64,000 nt of DNA from Eulemur rufifrons (taxonomy: Eukaryota > Chordata > Mammalia > Primates > Lemuridae), in assembly GCF_041146395.1 (NCBI RefSeq), contig NC_090999.1, positions 70,933,001 to 70,997,000 of the forward strand, written 5' to 3'. Shown here piece by piece: positions 1-12,659 of the stretch. Both the position numbers and the translations under genes were made by a program. Positions within the stretch are counted from its first letter, which is position 1. The number at the start of each line of letters is the position of its first letter. The notes beneath the pieces are model-generated. The model was not told the DNA's origin, did not search any database, and worked only from the letters and a program-made list of their open reading frames with translations.

Positions 1-2146
1 GCACTTAACTTAGTACCTTGTTGTGCAAAGTGCCAAGTGACCAATTATCTAATAATTGCTAATAAAACTTACTGATAGAGAGCCACACACTTCATTGTCA
101 ATTTCATAATGTTAAACAAGACAGAGTTGTGAATTCTTTTGAATGTGCAACAGCACAAGGGCTGGTGTTTTGCTTCATGGAATAGACTTGTAGAATGTCT
201 TAAAGATACAAAAGGACTGTCAGGTCATTCTCCAGAGACTACTAGCATAAGAGAGAATGTTCTGAGATTCCCAGGAATCATTGTGTCTCTTATTTTTATT
301 GGAAAAGGAGACAACAATAAACATACAGTGTTGAGCTGGTTTATTATTTTATACCTTTTATAACTTTAATTTCTCACATAGTAGACATGGTGCTTTTTAA
401 ATCCAATGTGAATGTTCTAAATTATACAGCTGTTATTAAATATTATTTAAAATTAATATCTGGCATGGTTGAATGTATTTATTTTTGACACATCATATTT
501 TTATACATTTGGAATATAAACTTACGCATTTTACTTTGAGAATACCTTATGCAAAATAATTTTGAAGGACATTTTATTTCCTAGTATGTATTTTCAGCAG
601 GTGGCTAATGGCTTTTGACCTGCTGTAGGCGAATACAAAACTGAATGTCAAACAGAATATTTTTTTAAAAGCTGCATTTTCATTTTGCATAATGAAGCAC
701 AGTAATATTATTTTGAGATTGCCTTGAATATTTTTTGAAATAGTTATAGATAGAGATGTGTCAATTTGGTAGGAGAAGGAAGAGAAAATTGCAATGTTCC
801 AGCATTTAGGTTTTAAGAATATTTAAATATATTCAGAATGCTAAATATAAATATTTTAATAAGTAATATAACATCAAATATGTTTATATTTGTATGTTAA
901 AAGCCATGTAAAGTACACAGTATCAGACTTTCACCTTTCCCATATGTTTGAGCCATTTTTACAAAAAAAAAAAAAACCACATTTTAATTCACCCACTTTC
1001 CTCCTTAGTAATTTCTACTTTCTCTTGAAAATTTATGTGTTATATTCCATGGCCTTTAAGAATTTTACACAAACTTTAAGAATTATACACACTACAGAAA
1101 AATTCTCAATTTTCTTGTGAAAATAGACCATAACATATACTATTGTGACAGAGATTGCTCTGGGAGCCAGGATTAACAATTTTAGATAATTGCTAATGTT
1201 AGTTTAAGTTTTGGCATAAGTTTTTATAAAACATAAGTCTTTGCAATTATGTACCACATTGAATAACACTTGAGTGTACACTTAGTTAAATTTTTGGAGA
1301 TGAAGATGTGCATGCAGCTTGATTAATGACCAAAAATTGAGATGATATGAGAAAATGACAATACAAAGAGTTGTATTTCTTGTACTCTACATATTAGAGC
1401 TGGCATTTTGCCATTGAATTGTATGATGAGGAAGGAATATTGTGTGTGAGCTTTGCATTTAAGGCATAATTTCTAGAGCTAAGTTCTAATTTTGTTTATT
1501 CCCTTAGGTAATTACTGGTTTTCGGCATGCAAAGGAAATATATTACTGGATTTTTTTAATGGCTAAACTTGTATCGTAGATGTCCTTTCTTTAAATTTAG
1601 GCACTGGAAATTCTTCCACATCAAAGTAGCTTGTGATTCTCATTTGTGGCTGGAGAGTTAATCATCTTTTCAATAATGCTTTGAAGTTAGCTTTGCTGCT
1701 TCTTTTTTTCCTTCACTCAGCATGGGTTCATGAATAAAACTAACCAGTCTGATAGGTATAGTGTATTATTGCTCTTGCCTATGGCTCTTGCTAATAAAAA
1801 TTCCAATTCTGGTTAGTTTGCTGGAAACGAATTGGTATAGTATAAGATATACTTTCTCCCTATTATGAAGCCCTCCTACAGAAAATCGATAGGAAAGAAA
1901 GCATGGTAGGTGGGAGGGAAAGATGGTAATTGAGGATTAAGTATATTTTAGCTTTTCTGTATATATTGTGTTTAGTCTGTACCCTGTATGACTTTTTACT
2001 GCCCAATGCCTTAGAATCCTTATAATTAAAATTCATACTTTTTAAGATAGAATTCCTAAAAATTCCTATTCATTAGTTAAAATATATGAACCTGCTGTTG
2101 TGTGGATGAAATAACAATCACAAGAATGGCAGTAACTTAATGAGAA

Positions 2147-2149
<3 letters not shown>
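1..2149. other. AT-rich unclassified non-coding DNA
   Basis: No gene, RNA or confidently classified repeat was found here. The sequence is AT-rich with short homopolymer runs, such as an A-run near 962-976. The two short open frames at 139-363 and 890-1120 have no recognisable domain and AT-driven composition, so they are treated as chance. Confidence 0.6.

Positions 2150-2177
<28 letters not shown>
2150..2177. repeat. (TG)n dinucleotide microsatellite
   Basis: An uninterrupted run of TG units, about 14 copies, is directly visible. It is a typical mammalian microsatellite, probably length-polymorphic, with Z-DNA-forming potential. Confidence 0.97.
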
Positions 2178-2564
2178 TTAAAAGCAGCTAGATGAGAAGC
2201 TCTCGACTGAAGGATAGGATAGGTGATACAACCATTGCCAAAATAACTTGGAATTCTGATGGTTTCTAAAATTATGTCATCTTGCTTACAAGATTACTTA
2301 ATCACTAAATCATATAGGATTTGGCATTTGTTAACAAATAGGCTGTTTTGCACTAATGGCAATGTGGAAAAGAATTGGGCCTGGATGCTTGCTTCAAAAT
2401 GCGACATGTGAATTTATAAACCAGACAACATGCCAGAGCTAGAGCGATGATTGTACAAGACATTCCATATTCGAGCCAGCTATACCAGGCTCAGCTGTAA
2501 AGGCCCTCAAAATGCAGTTAGAGGAATACAAAGAAGGAGCTTATTTTTGCAAATTTTCATGCAT

Positions 2565-2760
2565 ATATCACAGTGGATGGAAGCATGATATCTAGAGTTA
2601 GATACACCCAGATTTGGATCCCAGTTTTAACCACGTTCAAAGGCTGGTCACTTTGGGCAAATAAATTATTCTCTCTGATCTTCAGATTTAACTATAAAAT
2701 AGTTATAGTAATGGTATCTGATTTGTACCATTATTGTGAGAAATAAGTACCAAAATTAAA
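2565..2760 (+). repeat. MIR SINE fragment
   Basis: The stretch matches the recalled MIR layout in order: an 'agatttggatcccag' block, a 'tcactttgggcaaataa' block, then a degenerate 'cttcagattt..ctataaaatagt' block followed by 'attgtgagaaataagta'. MIRs are tRNA-derived, mammal-wide, long-dead SINEs. The copy is strongly diverged. Confidence 0.7.
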
Positions 2761-3179
2761 CTGATAGTGAACAAAAACTGCCAGTTCCAAAGCCTTGGAA
2801 ATCTTTATCGTTTATGCATTTTACATGTAATAAAACACATTGTTATACAGGCTCATACTTGGCCTCAGAATCCTTCTCAACACAGAGCACCAGGAAGTCT
2901 CTACTATATCTTAGAAGTTGGCACTGAACGTGAAATATATTTGCTCTCCCTGAGCTAATCCAACCCTACCCATCGTTTCTCTTCTTTCTATTTTGCTGAC
3001 AGCCTCCCTAAGCAAATATCAGGTCAGTTTCTTGGAAAGGTGGGAATGGAGAAATTGGTTATCCGTAATCACAATGTTCAGGCACTGTGTTGGTTGCTTT
3101 GCAGAGATTTGTGTTAAGCAGTGCATCCAAAATTTATATTTCCAATCTTCTATCCCAAGCACCATTCGTGCATTTATTT

Positions 3180-3668
3180 ATTTGGCTCCTTCACTCAACT
3201 GTCTAGCACAATCTAAACTTCCAGTGCTCACCACTCCCTGTACTCCAGCCATGCTGGGCTTCTTTATGCTCCTTGAACATTCTAAGCTCATTTCTGTCTT
3301 GAGACCTTTGTTCTCAGTGATTTCTATGCCTGGAAGCCTCTGTCTTTTTATTTTATGCATCTTGCTCCTCCTTCTCCTTATTCAAATGTCATTTCCTCTG
3401 AGACAGAGTTTCTCTCTGACAACTGTATCTAAATCATCACCCCATTCAGGCTGTCTTTTATCTCTTTATACTGTGACACGGTTCTTCAAGAGACCTTTTC
3501 CACATTTATAAAATAGTAATTTATTTCTTTAATTGTTCATTATCTTATCTCCCATACCAAAATGCAAGTTCTCTGAGAGCAGTGGCTTCGTCTAACTCCT
3601 TCTAACTCCTTCAACGCTGGCTTCCCAGCACCAGAAACAGTGCCTGGCTCACAGAATTGCTCTTGACA
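3180..3668 (+). repeat. L2 LINE 3' region fragment
   Basis: Plus-strand similarity to the 3' end of mammalian L2: 'ccttattcaaatgtcatttcc', then 'atgcaagttctctgagagcag', then 'agaaacagtgcctggctcac'. The 172-residue open frame at 2993-3511 lies largely inside this fossil and is not a host gene. A short direct repeat of 'ctaactcctt' occurs at about 3593-3612. Confidence 0.75.
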
Positions 3669-3687
3669 ACCTTTGAAGGTGTGATTT

Positions 3688-3800
3688 CTTTTATTTTATA
3701 GATGATAAAAGTGAGGCTCAGGGAGGTTAAGTAGGTTTCCCAAGATCACAGAGGTTGGAAGTGGCAGAGCCAGGAATTAGATCCAATGCCGTGCTCTGAA
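3688..3800 (-). repeat. MIR SINE fragment (antisense)
   Basis: The plus strand reads as the reverse complement of the MIR core: 'gtgaggctcagggaggtt', 'cccaagatcacagaggtt', 'ggcagagccaggaattag'. It sits immediately downstream of the L2 fragment. Confidence 0.85.
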
Positions 3801-4249
3801 AAAACTGCAACATTGCCTCTTCTTCCACAGCTGAAGGTCAGGGACATCAATGGGAGGGAGGGGGCTGTGTTGAGTCCCAGGGCTGGCAGTCATTGTTCCC
3901 ACGGCACTGTCAGACAAGAGCTGGTCCTGACTGCTTTATGCTCTAGTATCCTTGGCTTATCCTCTCTTCTCTTTTCCTTTTAGACTCTGTGCCCAAGACA
4001 CGCATGATTAATATTTTACAAGAATGCCTTCAATCCCTTACTGCTTGGGAAAAACAATGAAATGCTGGATTTTAAAGAAACCCCCAAAGGGCTAGAATCC
4101 ATAGTTTTGAACTCAGATGGAATTTTCCATCAGGCTTGGGTTCTTCCTTTTTATATGGTTGCTGTTTTCTGAGCATTTCTTACTTGACAAGGGTTACAAC
4201 TAAAGCTTTCTTTCTGTGAATTTGTATTAATAACACAGACATTGCTTTG

Positions 4250-4565
4250 GTGCTAACTAGCTTATTCAGTGCTTGGCCCTTTTTGACTGGAAGGTTCCAC
4301 TCTGCACACCCCCCTCCCCCCAGCCATGTGCTATTGAAGCTGAGCTATTTATAGTGTGTAGAATGAAACAGGATTTCTTGTCATTTATGGCATTAAAATT
4401 TATAAATTATGTTTCAGCTTTTTGGAAAAGAGAAAAAAAGAAAACCAGAGAGGTGGATTCAAATGGGATAATCTGCATAGTAAGTCACACCCAGCAGATT
4501 ATAGAGGGGGTAATTATTGGTGCTTTTTACCCTGGGACATTTGGTGTATGTGGCTGCATTTGACC
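4250..4565. promoter_or_regulatory. Candidate non-repeat regulatory patch with MEF2-type site
   Basis: This stretch resembles no repeat I recognise and is locally less AT-rich. It contains a perfect MEF2-type decamer, CTATTTATAG, at 4345-4354, preceded by a C-rich run near 4310-4322. The open frame at 4273-4563 has no recognisable domain. Regulatory function is inferred only from the motif and context. Confidence 0.25.
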
Positions 4566-5610
4566 TTTTAGAAGCTATTGACATCATTTGGGAACTGCCA
4601 GTAAACCTGCCTTAATCGGTTAAACAGAAGGAATCTTAGCATTGTGGAACTGACTGGTTGATTAATTTAAACCCAAACACAGTCTTGTCTGAATGCCCTT
4701 TGCGAGACCCTTGCACAAAAAAGCCTTGCTTCGTGCAGAAGTGCCCTAACCTACATGCTGCTGTCCAAGTCTTTCGGCTCTGTTGGTCTTCTCAGGCTGT
4801 GGGCATCATCCCTATCCCCTCTTATCCCTCCTTTTATTTCATGCAAACAATATCTATGGCCAGATTCACACAAATGCTCCACATTTCCATCAAAGTTCTT
4901 TATTTGTATCCTAGGGAAAAGGTATTTTAAACTCCACTAATTGAGAGACTAAAATGGAAACTTATCTTAAACTAGCTTCTTTAGAAAAAGTATATTAGAA
5001 CTTAATCCAGTGCTTCCTCTGGGAATTACAATCAAAATTAAAATCATGAAATGTTGAAGTAAGTTTTTGGTATTAGAGTAAGCTGTCATCTATAATTCCT
5101 TTGACTTTTAGATTCAAAACATTGAAGGCTTTTTAATTTGTGTTTAGTTTTGGGAAAACATTAAAGCTAATTGAGTTCACAGCTAGCGTAAGGATATAGT
5201 TCTAGACTTTTAAATGAAAGCAAAATTAAAATTCTTTAAGGATAAAGCGTTGAGTAGCTTCAGTCTTTTACGTGGACTGAGAAAAGTACCCATACATTGG
5301 GCACTTTGTTGGGTTTGGCTGCAGAAAAGGGCAGACATTTATGGGGCAGAAACAAATAATTGCTACAGAACACTTTCATGGCACATAGCACGTGAGACTG
5401 GAGGAGACCAGTACCCTCATTTTAAACAAAAAAAAAATTGGGGCCCCATTTAATTACTCAAATTCTTAAGGGCCCTTACTTGGCCAGTTGCTGCTTCTTC
5501 ATCACCCAATTACAATCCTGTTCCAATTACAACACTGTTCCCGAACACAGATATAAAACCTCTCAAAGGTTTCCAATTCTTTGTGGTTTTGTTTATGATT
5601 ATTAATTATA
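4566..5610. other. Unclassified non-coding DNA
   Basis: No repeat family or gene was recognised. Short open frames at 4658-4930, 4755-4940 and 5214-5453 show no domain and no coding-like composition. Confidence 0.5.
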
Positions 5611-5619
5611 ATAACTACT

Positions 5620-5783
5620 GTTTATGGAGTGCTTGTGATGTGCCGGTACATTCTGCATTATCTTTGTCTTCCTAACTACAATCTGAGGTAGTCCTATTGT
5701 TCTTCCCTTTGTGAAAATGAGGAAGTAATATTTAGAAAAGTCATGGACTTGCCCAGAGTAACTGAATCAGGGAGACAAGATCT
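5620..5783 (-). repeat. MIR SINE fragment (antisense)
   Basis: Antisense MIR order is visible: 'tatggagtgcttgtgatgtg', 'aatctgaggtagtcctattg', 'gtgaaaatgaggaagta', 'cttgcccagagtaactgaa'. It ends at a T-run near 5785-5801. Confidence 0.75.
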
Positions 5784-6244
5784 ATTTTTTTTTTTTTTTT
5801 TCCTTTTGAGAAGATAAGGTGGTCGCTAAATGAAAGGAGGAGAAATGAGTAAGAGATGTTTCTCCCAAGCCTCATAAGTTGCCCTAAGAGGGTTAGGATG
5901 AGGTGAGTGGCTATGCCAAAGGTCATGAGTAAGGAAGAAAAATGAAGCCCATTCCAGCCTTGGTTCTTAAGAAGCAGTGGATTCCCTGTTAAGGGGGAAG
6001 GGAGCACCTGCTTTCTGGCTGCATGAGGAGCAGTAGACGTCCAGGTAAGGAGCATACTGGGGAATCAGGGAAGCTAGAAACTATGTGCTGCAGGAGAAAT
6101 CACGGCATCATTTGCACCTCTGTTTTTTTATTTTCATTTCTAAAAGTGAAATTCTCATTTCTACCTTAACCTACCACACTGGGTTGTTTAAAAAATTAAG
6201 TGAGAGAAATTAATGTTAAGCTGCTTGGAAAATGAAAACAATAA

Positions 6245-6950
6245 GGATGTAATAAATTTTGTGTTTATTGAGTTAGTATTTATTGAGTTAATGACAATTG
6301 CAAGGCACAGTGCTATAGAGAGAATAAGAGGTGAGTACAGATTGTGTCTCTACCTTTCAGAAGATTAAAAAAGTAGTAAGATAAGATACATGATAATAAC
6401 TATGCAATAGAATGTTTTAAGTACTGTCATCAAGGTAGAAAACACTGGAAGTTCTGAGGATGAACTGCATTCTGATGGAAGAGGTGGGTCTTGAAGGGCT
6501 GTAGGGACAAGAAACTGGAGAAGTGTGGGGTTGCCTGGCGGGATGGGGAGGTAGGTGTGGAATTCCAGGAGGAGGAAACAGTAAGAGCAAAAGCCGGGAG
6601 GAGGGAAAGCAAGGGGACATAATAGGGCAACTGATTGTCTAACTGGCTGTTGCTCAGCGTGCTGGGAGGTAGGGCTGGGAAAGATATTAAATCTGCACTT
6701 GATTCAGTGGCCCCCATGGGCAGCATTTTGGGATTTTGGAGTTTGGTGGTAAAATGGTCAAGGTGATGTTTTATGAAGACTCATCAAGGACAAAGCGATG
6801 CACAGAATGATTAAAGGGGTGAGACACTGAAGTCAGGGAGACCCATTAGGAGGCCAGAGTGTTACGACATGAGACAGAGAAGACCTAAGCTAGAGAGGCA
6901 ACAAGAAGGAGACAGATCAGTGAAATCTGGCCACTGACAGGATTTAAAAG
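6245..6950 (-). repeat. L2 LINE 3' region (antisense, diverged)
   Basis: The order of blocks matches antisense L2: 'ttgagttaatgacaattgcaaggcacagtgc' at the start (quoted here only as a location marker near 6278-6312), then 'gtgggtcttgaagggctg', 'ggaattccaggaggagga', and an end near 'taggaggccagagtgttacg'. It is strongly diverged. Reverse-strand open frames at 6417-6726 run in the L2 sense direction but are broken relics, not genes. Confidence 0.6.
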
Positions 6951-9554
6951 TTATGGGGAGTTATGACCCCTTTGCCATTGGATGTTCTTGTGATACTTTT
7001 CCATTAAATCGGTATGAATCTGTTTTAATTAACAAACTGAAACCCAGATCCTCATAACGAAGTTCCATATACCACTGCCATTTTTCAGTCCTTGCAACAT
7101 GCTTAGCCGGAATTAGGAAAAGTGTTCTATCAAGATCAGAGGAGCTAAGAGTGTTGCTCATCCGGGCTGGAAGCTCAACATAAATTTTGAGGCAAAGCTA
7201 GTTTAGGATTAAGGGTGCTTTGCCTTATCTTCCAAGAAGTGATTTGGGAGAAGTAACAGAGTGGCCGCTATAGCTGACTAGTCAGGGCTTTAGAAATCCT
7301 GGCCAAATATCCCCTCAGAAGTGGGACTTTAACCCCTATTTGCTTCTGAATTGGCATTTGCCAGCATGAATTCACTTAGTTTAAGAAACGAGTTAGGTTC
7401 AGGGTCTTGTTGAATCCCAAACTTCAATTTAAGGATTAAAGTGGCTGCCTGGGAGTTAGAGGAGATTTATAATACTTTGACAGTCAATGGGGTAAATTTC
7501 TTTGGGAAATAAGCTATCTTTTTATATTACTTTCCCTCTTGTGAAAAGGAATTTAACCTTCTAACTTTTGTTTTCTTTCAGTTTGAGAAATTATATTACT
7601 GTTTAGATATATGTGAAGCCTTAGGATCCTCTTGGAAAAGAAGTGGATTTTCTGACGTTTAGGACAGATAAAAGCAGACACACAGTTATCCGGCAAGATC
7701 ATGTGAAAGCTCAGTGGGGCTAGTTATTGGGTAGATTTTGTCCCTGCTCCCAGCTCTGTTTCTAACCTCTGGACCTGGTGCTTCTGTGGGTGGCCTAACG
7801 TGGGCGTGTGCTTCACAGGGCCTCTCTGCTGCTATCCTCGACAGTCAGAAGAAATGAGGTGATTTTTGTTGGAAGTTATCAATTCAGGAAAGAGTTTCTG
7901 ATCTTTTCTAAGAAGGTAGTGAGATTGCACTGATTAAAAAATTTAGTGGTGTGGCCAGAGGAAATAGAACGCTGATTAGAATATGACACTTTGCATCACG
8001 TTTTTGTAGATTAAAAGGAGAACAAAAACTAAACGAGGCCTGAAATTAGGGAATGGAAGTTGGGGGAATTAGGCCTCTTTTCCCTAAAGCAAACGTCTCT
8101 ACCAGTCCACGTAAGCTGGCCACATGCTGCCCTTTGCTTTGCTGACACTTGATTTCTGTTTCTGCTGGTGGTCTTCCATGTTTTCCTCAGCCTTTCATAG
8201 TGTCAGAGACATGTTGGTTTGGTCTTATTTTAGGCTATGCTCTTTTCGAAACTATATCTTTTTCCAATCTAACAAACTAGCTTTCCTGTTGGAGGACTAT
8301 TCCTTTATGACTGTCACATATCTGGAAAAGGTGATATACTTGCTCCCTTGTGTGTGTGTGTTGCTTAGATAACCTTTATTTGCCTTTTCCATCCTTATTC
8401 TGTTTAAACAGGTGGATCATCTCCTCCTAAGAGTTGTTTGAAACAACCTTGAAATAGTCTGGTTAGTCTGTTAGGAACTAGTCCACTGAAGCTGCCATAG
8501 GCTCTCTCTGAGAGCAGGAAAACCGGGATTGCAAGTTCAGAACACATTAAGATGAATTTCCATTTTTATAATACAAAATTGTGTATAATACAAAATTGGA
8601 GGTCTCACTTTCAAGTCAGTCTGCAATTGAAACTGCCAGAAGCAACACTTTTAACAATTGGATTTGTATCTTCTGGATATTTTTCAGTGCATAGTCAGAT
8701 AAATACATGTATTAAATATTTCTTTTAAAAGTTGAATCGTGTATATATTTCTGCACTATTCACTTGTATCATGGTAAACTTTTCATGCTTTGCTTCTCAA
8801 ACTCAGGATTGCAGGAAGAACAAATGAAAGCATAGGAGTAATTACATTTTGTTGAAAAGCTTTTTCACTTTACCTGAGTTTAGGAAAACTGAATTATTGT
8901 GTTTTTTTCCTGAGGGCTGACTTTGCTATTCTGCTTTCAGAATTCTTTCTAATCTCTACAGGAGTGAAAAGTCCAACTTGTCAATTAGGTTAAAATTATC
9001 TACATTTTTCCAGATTGTAAATTGCTGCTGTTGTAATCCATTTTACTGTTTTTGTAAGCAGCATTATTGTTATACATTTATACACTGTTTACTCACAAGG
9101 GAAACATTAAAAGGCAGGCTTAGCTTCATCTAAATTGAAATAGAGATAATAATAGTTTCTTTGAAATAGCTGAGATCTAAGTATATAGTACAGAATGACA
9201 ACCTTCATTTTTTATTGTGTTACGAATATCTTAAAGAAGATCTGCCAAGTTACTTGCTTATTTTTACAATTACAGTTTTTGCGATAGCAAAATTAGACTG
9301 TGGTATTGTTTAAAAACATGTCAATCCAATATTCATGGAGAAGAAAACAATAGTTTTCATAGTTGATAAATTATATACTTATTAAAGTGCCACATCTGAT
9401 CAAATAAGCATGGTGTATCATTATAGGCTCGGTTTGATGTTGTAACATTGTTATTTTAAGCAATTACTTTAAACCTGGTATTTTTAAGAGAGATTGTATT
9501 CCCCTGAACCAGGATGACAGATGCAGGGAAGGGCAAATAGTTCAAAGGGAAGAT
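6951..9554. other. Unclassified AT-rich non-coding DNA
   Basis: No repeat or gene could be assigned. A small near-tandem duplication of 'ataatacaaaattg' is present around 8567-8598. Short open frames (6961-7161 minus, 8124-8372 plus) have no domain support. Confidence 0.5.
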
Positions 9555-10374
9555 TTAAATTATGTGTAGTTTGGGGGGGTTGTTAAAAGTGGAAGTAATT
9601 CTGCCCATGACAGAAGAGACTGAACCAAGAAAACTGTGGCAGTAGTTGCAGATTTCTGATTTTATCTGGGTGTCATAATTAGGCATTTCGCTGGAGGTGT
9701 TTCTGGATAAGAGATCTCCTGGAGCTTGGAGATAAATGGAACCGGCAGCTGCCGCCTCCTGGAGAAGTAAATAGAGAGAATCAGTTTTCATTGTTATCAG
9801 TAAGCTGACCTCGGAAGGCACAGATGTGAGCTTTCTTTTCAAAGGGAATCAAGTATTCACCCTCAAGGATAAGGATGTTTGTAATGGGATAATGTTAATA
9901 CTTCTTAAATGAGAAAACCGTATACGAATACTTAGACTGTTGCTACCTGGGAGCGTTATTTATTGCCCTGTGCCTTCGTCAGAGCTTCAGATGTGAGAGG
10001 AATGTTGCTAATAGAATCACGCAATGACATTTGCCATTAAAAAGTCACATCGCAATTAGTAGACTCAGAATTCATCGAGTCCTTTTGCTCCGTGTCACAC
10101 TCATCGCCTCTGTGACAACCTTCATTTCCTACTTAGCAAATCCAAGCCTGGTAGCTGGAGCCCCAGGAAGTTGTTAAAGCAATTAAAGGCTTCTGTCTCC
10201 CAGCACATTGCTTGGTTACCATAGTATCCTCTGCTTCCAAGTCTCTCCTGATGATGTCAGTATGCATACAGGGGTTGTTCAGAGCATCTACGTGGGGATG
10301 ATTCACCCCGCAATAAAGCCCCTCTCCCGATGCTCGCTTTCCAGTGCGATTTCATTCCCATCTACCAGTGGAAG
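9555..10374 (+). promoter_or_regulatory. Candidate promoter / first exon with X-box and CRE-like motifs
   Basis: This non-repetitive block has noticeably higher GC than its surroundings. It carries an RFX X-box-like inverted repeat at 10215-10228 (GTTACCATAGTATC) and a CRE-like octamer TGATGTCA at 10252-10259. A perfect consensus splice donor AAG|GTAAGT follows, with the exon end at 10374. An open frame from the ATG at 10262, with a second in-frame ATG at 10298, stays open for 113 nt to that donor. I do not recognise the peptide. A donor of this quality is expected about once by chance in a window this size, so this is a hypothesis rather than a gene call. Confidence 0.25.
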
Positions 10375-10380
10375 GTAAGT

Positions 10381-11200
10381 GCCTTGTTTTGCATATTGAA
10401 GAATCACTAAATGCCTCTCTTATTCTGTTTCAGGTTTCTTGCTTTCTAAGATACACTATTGACTAAGATCAGTGAATGCAAGCATTTCAGCCAATTACCT
10501 AGAGCGGATTTACAGTTTGTACTTAAAGTGTGTGTTTGCGTGTGGGGGCATGCACACGTGGGGTGGGCTTACAAAGGTAACTGTGAATGCACAATGTCAT
10601 GCCTGCTACTCTCCCCAGGAAGCAGCAATCGCGCACACACAGGGGCGCTTTTTATTTCAAACTATTTGCAATATATAAATTCCTTAAAATGTTTTGACAA
10701 ATGTCACAGGACAAGTGGGGCCAATTTTTAAAGTGTGTACATTATGTATTTTTATTGGCATTTTATATATTTTATCCAGTTTAAACAATCTTAACGTTTG
10801 AAATTTCTAAGATGACATGGGAAGATATTATTAGAAAGAAAGAGCAAGTTAGGCTGAGAATTTATATGTTACAGAAATTGAAACTTATATGGCAGGACGA
10901 AGATTTAGTTAGTCACAAGTTCAAAGCAGATTGATAACCATCATGTTTTACTTATGTCATACTTTTATTGTTTTTTAATATCTCCCAATTTGATGGTAAA
11001 AATAATGTTTCTGTTATTGTGATGAATGAAATTAGTGCTTCATGAAAGTTTTCCTTAAATACGTAGCCATCCTTCTTAAGGATAAACTGGCTGTGTTCAG
11101 CTTTATGAAAAGAATACTATAGAACCACTTATAACATTCAGATAGAAGAGCCATGAATGAATATATTCCTTAAGAAGTTAGTTTTCTGTTTTAGCTTTTT
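10381..11200. other. Unclassified non-coding DNA downstream of the candidate exon
   Basis: AT-rich with no assigned repeat. Overlapping short frames at 10459-10731 and 10472-10678 show no domain. A downstream acceptor exon for the donor at 10374 was not identified. Confidence 0.5.
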
Positions 11201-11208
11201 TCCCCACA

Positions 11209-11246
11209 GTGTGCCTCATCAATAAACAAAAAGTGATGAGGCACAC
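11209..11246. repeat. Perfect 13-bp inverted repeat (hairpin)
   Basis: Arms 11209-11221 (GTGTGCCTCATCA) and 11234-11246 are exact reverse complements separated by a 12-nt A-rich loop. The stem is too short for a typical microRNA precursor, and no transposon family was recognised. Confidence 0.95.
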
Positions 11247-12655
11247 AAAACCATTTTCTCTCTATTCACCAGAATCTTTATTCTGAGAGTTCTGCTCATA
11301 TGACAACGTTTAGTCATGCATTTATTTACTCTCTTTGATTCCCAAGGGACTATTTCAGTATGTTCTGTGAAGAATGTAATACTTGGTTTAAATAGAGGTG
11401 ATAGGAAAAGGCAGTTTCTAATTAATTAATAGATACCTTTGCAAGAGAAAAAAGAATAAGAGTGGAGTGGATGGGGAGGGGAAGGCTCCTATTTCTTTAT
11501 ATAGCCAAACCTTTATTCTGTGCAGAAAGTAGGCAGATGGCTTTGTTGAAAGGTTGGTAAATGGTTTAGACTGTCCCTCTCTAGAGAGACATCTAGCATT
11601 TGTATTTTGCTTCTTGTATTTTTGGAGTTTCCTGGAATATACCCTGCTGTCTAACTTGCTTTATTTCTGCCTGAGATTATGTTAGTGAATTGGTGATACT
11701 CTTTATTCATCTTTCTATAAAGAATCAGCGATCTCAAAAATCTATGGCACAAAAGAAAAAAAAAAAGAATCAGTGAGAAACACAGTTGTGAGAGAGTGTA
11801 AAACAATGTCTAAAAGTTCAAATTTAAGTACTTGTAAGTAAAGGACATGTCTTATCTTAAATATCATAAAGGCTTATTCTTTGAATTTCTTTGTGCCCTG
11901 AAAATATGCTTAAATGCTTTGACTTACTTTCTTCACTCTTTTGAATACTTAATCCTATTTGTGTTTGAAAATTGCTATAAAAAAGTTCCTAAAAAGTAGA
12001 AAAAATTATCATACTACTTAATTTAAATTATGGTAGGTTAAATATTAAAGAAATTGAGTCAATCTAAATTGTTTCCATATAGTGCTTGTTTTGGAAACAA
12101 AACTATTATAAATTCTAAGCTAAATTATATCAGGTCTGTGTTCTTTGCTGTGTTAATGTTTTGGGTGACATAGTTTAATTTCTTGAGTAGCTAAGTCTTT
12201 GTAATAATATTATAATAAAAAATACTTCTGCAGCTTTGAACCCTTAAAATAGCCATGAAAATATTCTTCTGCTGACTTGACTGATAGGAGTAGCACATTA
12301 TATAGCGTGTACTATAAAGATTACAGTTTCCTTCATGCTTGAGTCAGGAAGTGGTTCTAAGCAGTTTTAGGCAGAGTGATTTTAAAAATTGGTTCAGGAA
12401 AGTTTTCATTTTATTTTTATGCCATAATAAGAATGTTTTAAGTTTTACAGATACTTAAACTTGTTCTTGCTGAATTATGGAAATGCCAGGCCTGTAGACT
12501 TCACCAGCATGAAATGAATGAAAGATAGCAGAAAAAGTATCACCTTAGCTATCACTAGAAAGACAAGTTAAATCAAACCAGTATGCAGAAGAACTAGAGG
12601 AAGCTATATGAACAGCATGACCTGGAAATAAACATTTTGTCCAATGATAGGACAG
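11247..12655. other. Unclassified AT-rich non-coding DNA
   Basis: No gene or repeat was confidently assigned. An A-run of about 14 bases lies at about 11753-11766. Confidence 0.5.
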
Positions 12656-12659
12656 AAAC

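Noticed and set aside
2993..3511. 172-residue plus-strand open frame
   Set aside because: Most of it overlaps an L2 3' region; no domain, and its reading does not match an L2 protein frame, so it is chance within a repeat.
9555..9842. 95-residue minus-strand frame
   Set aside because: No domain or initiator context; kept only as part of the non-repeat block.
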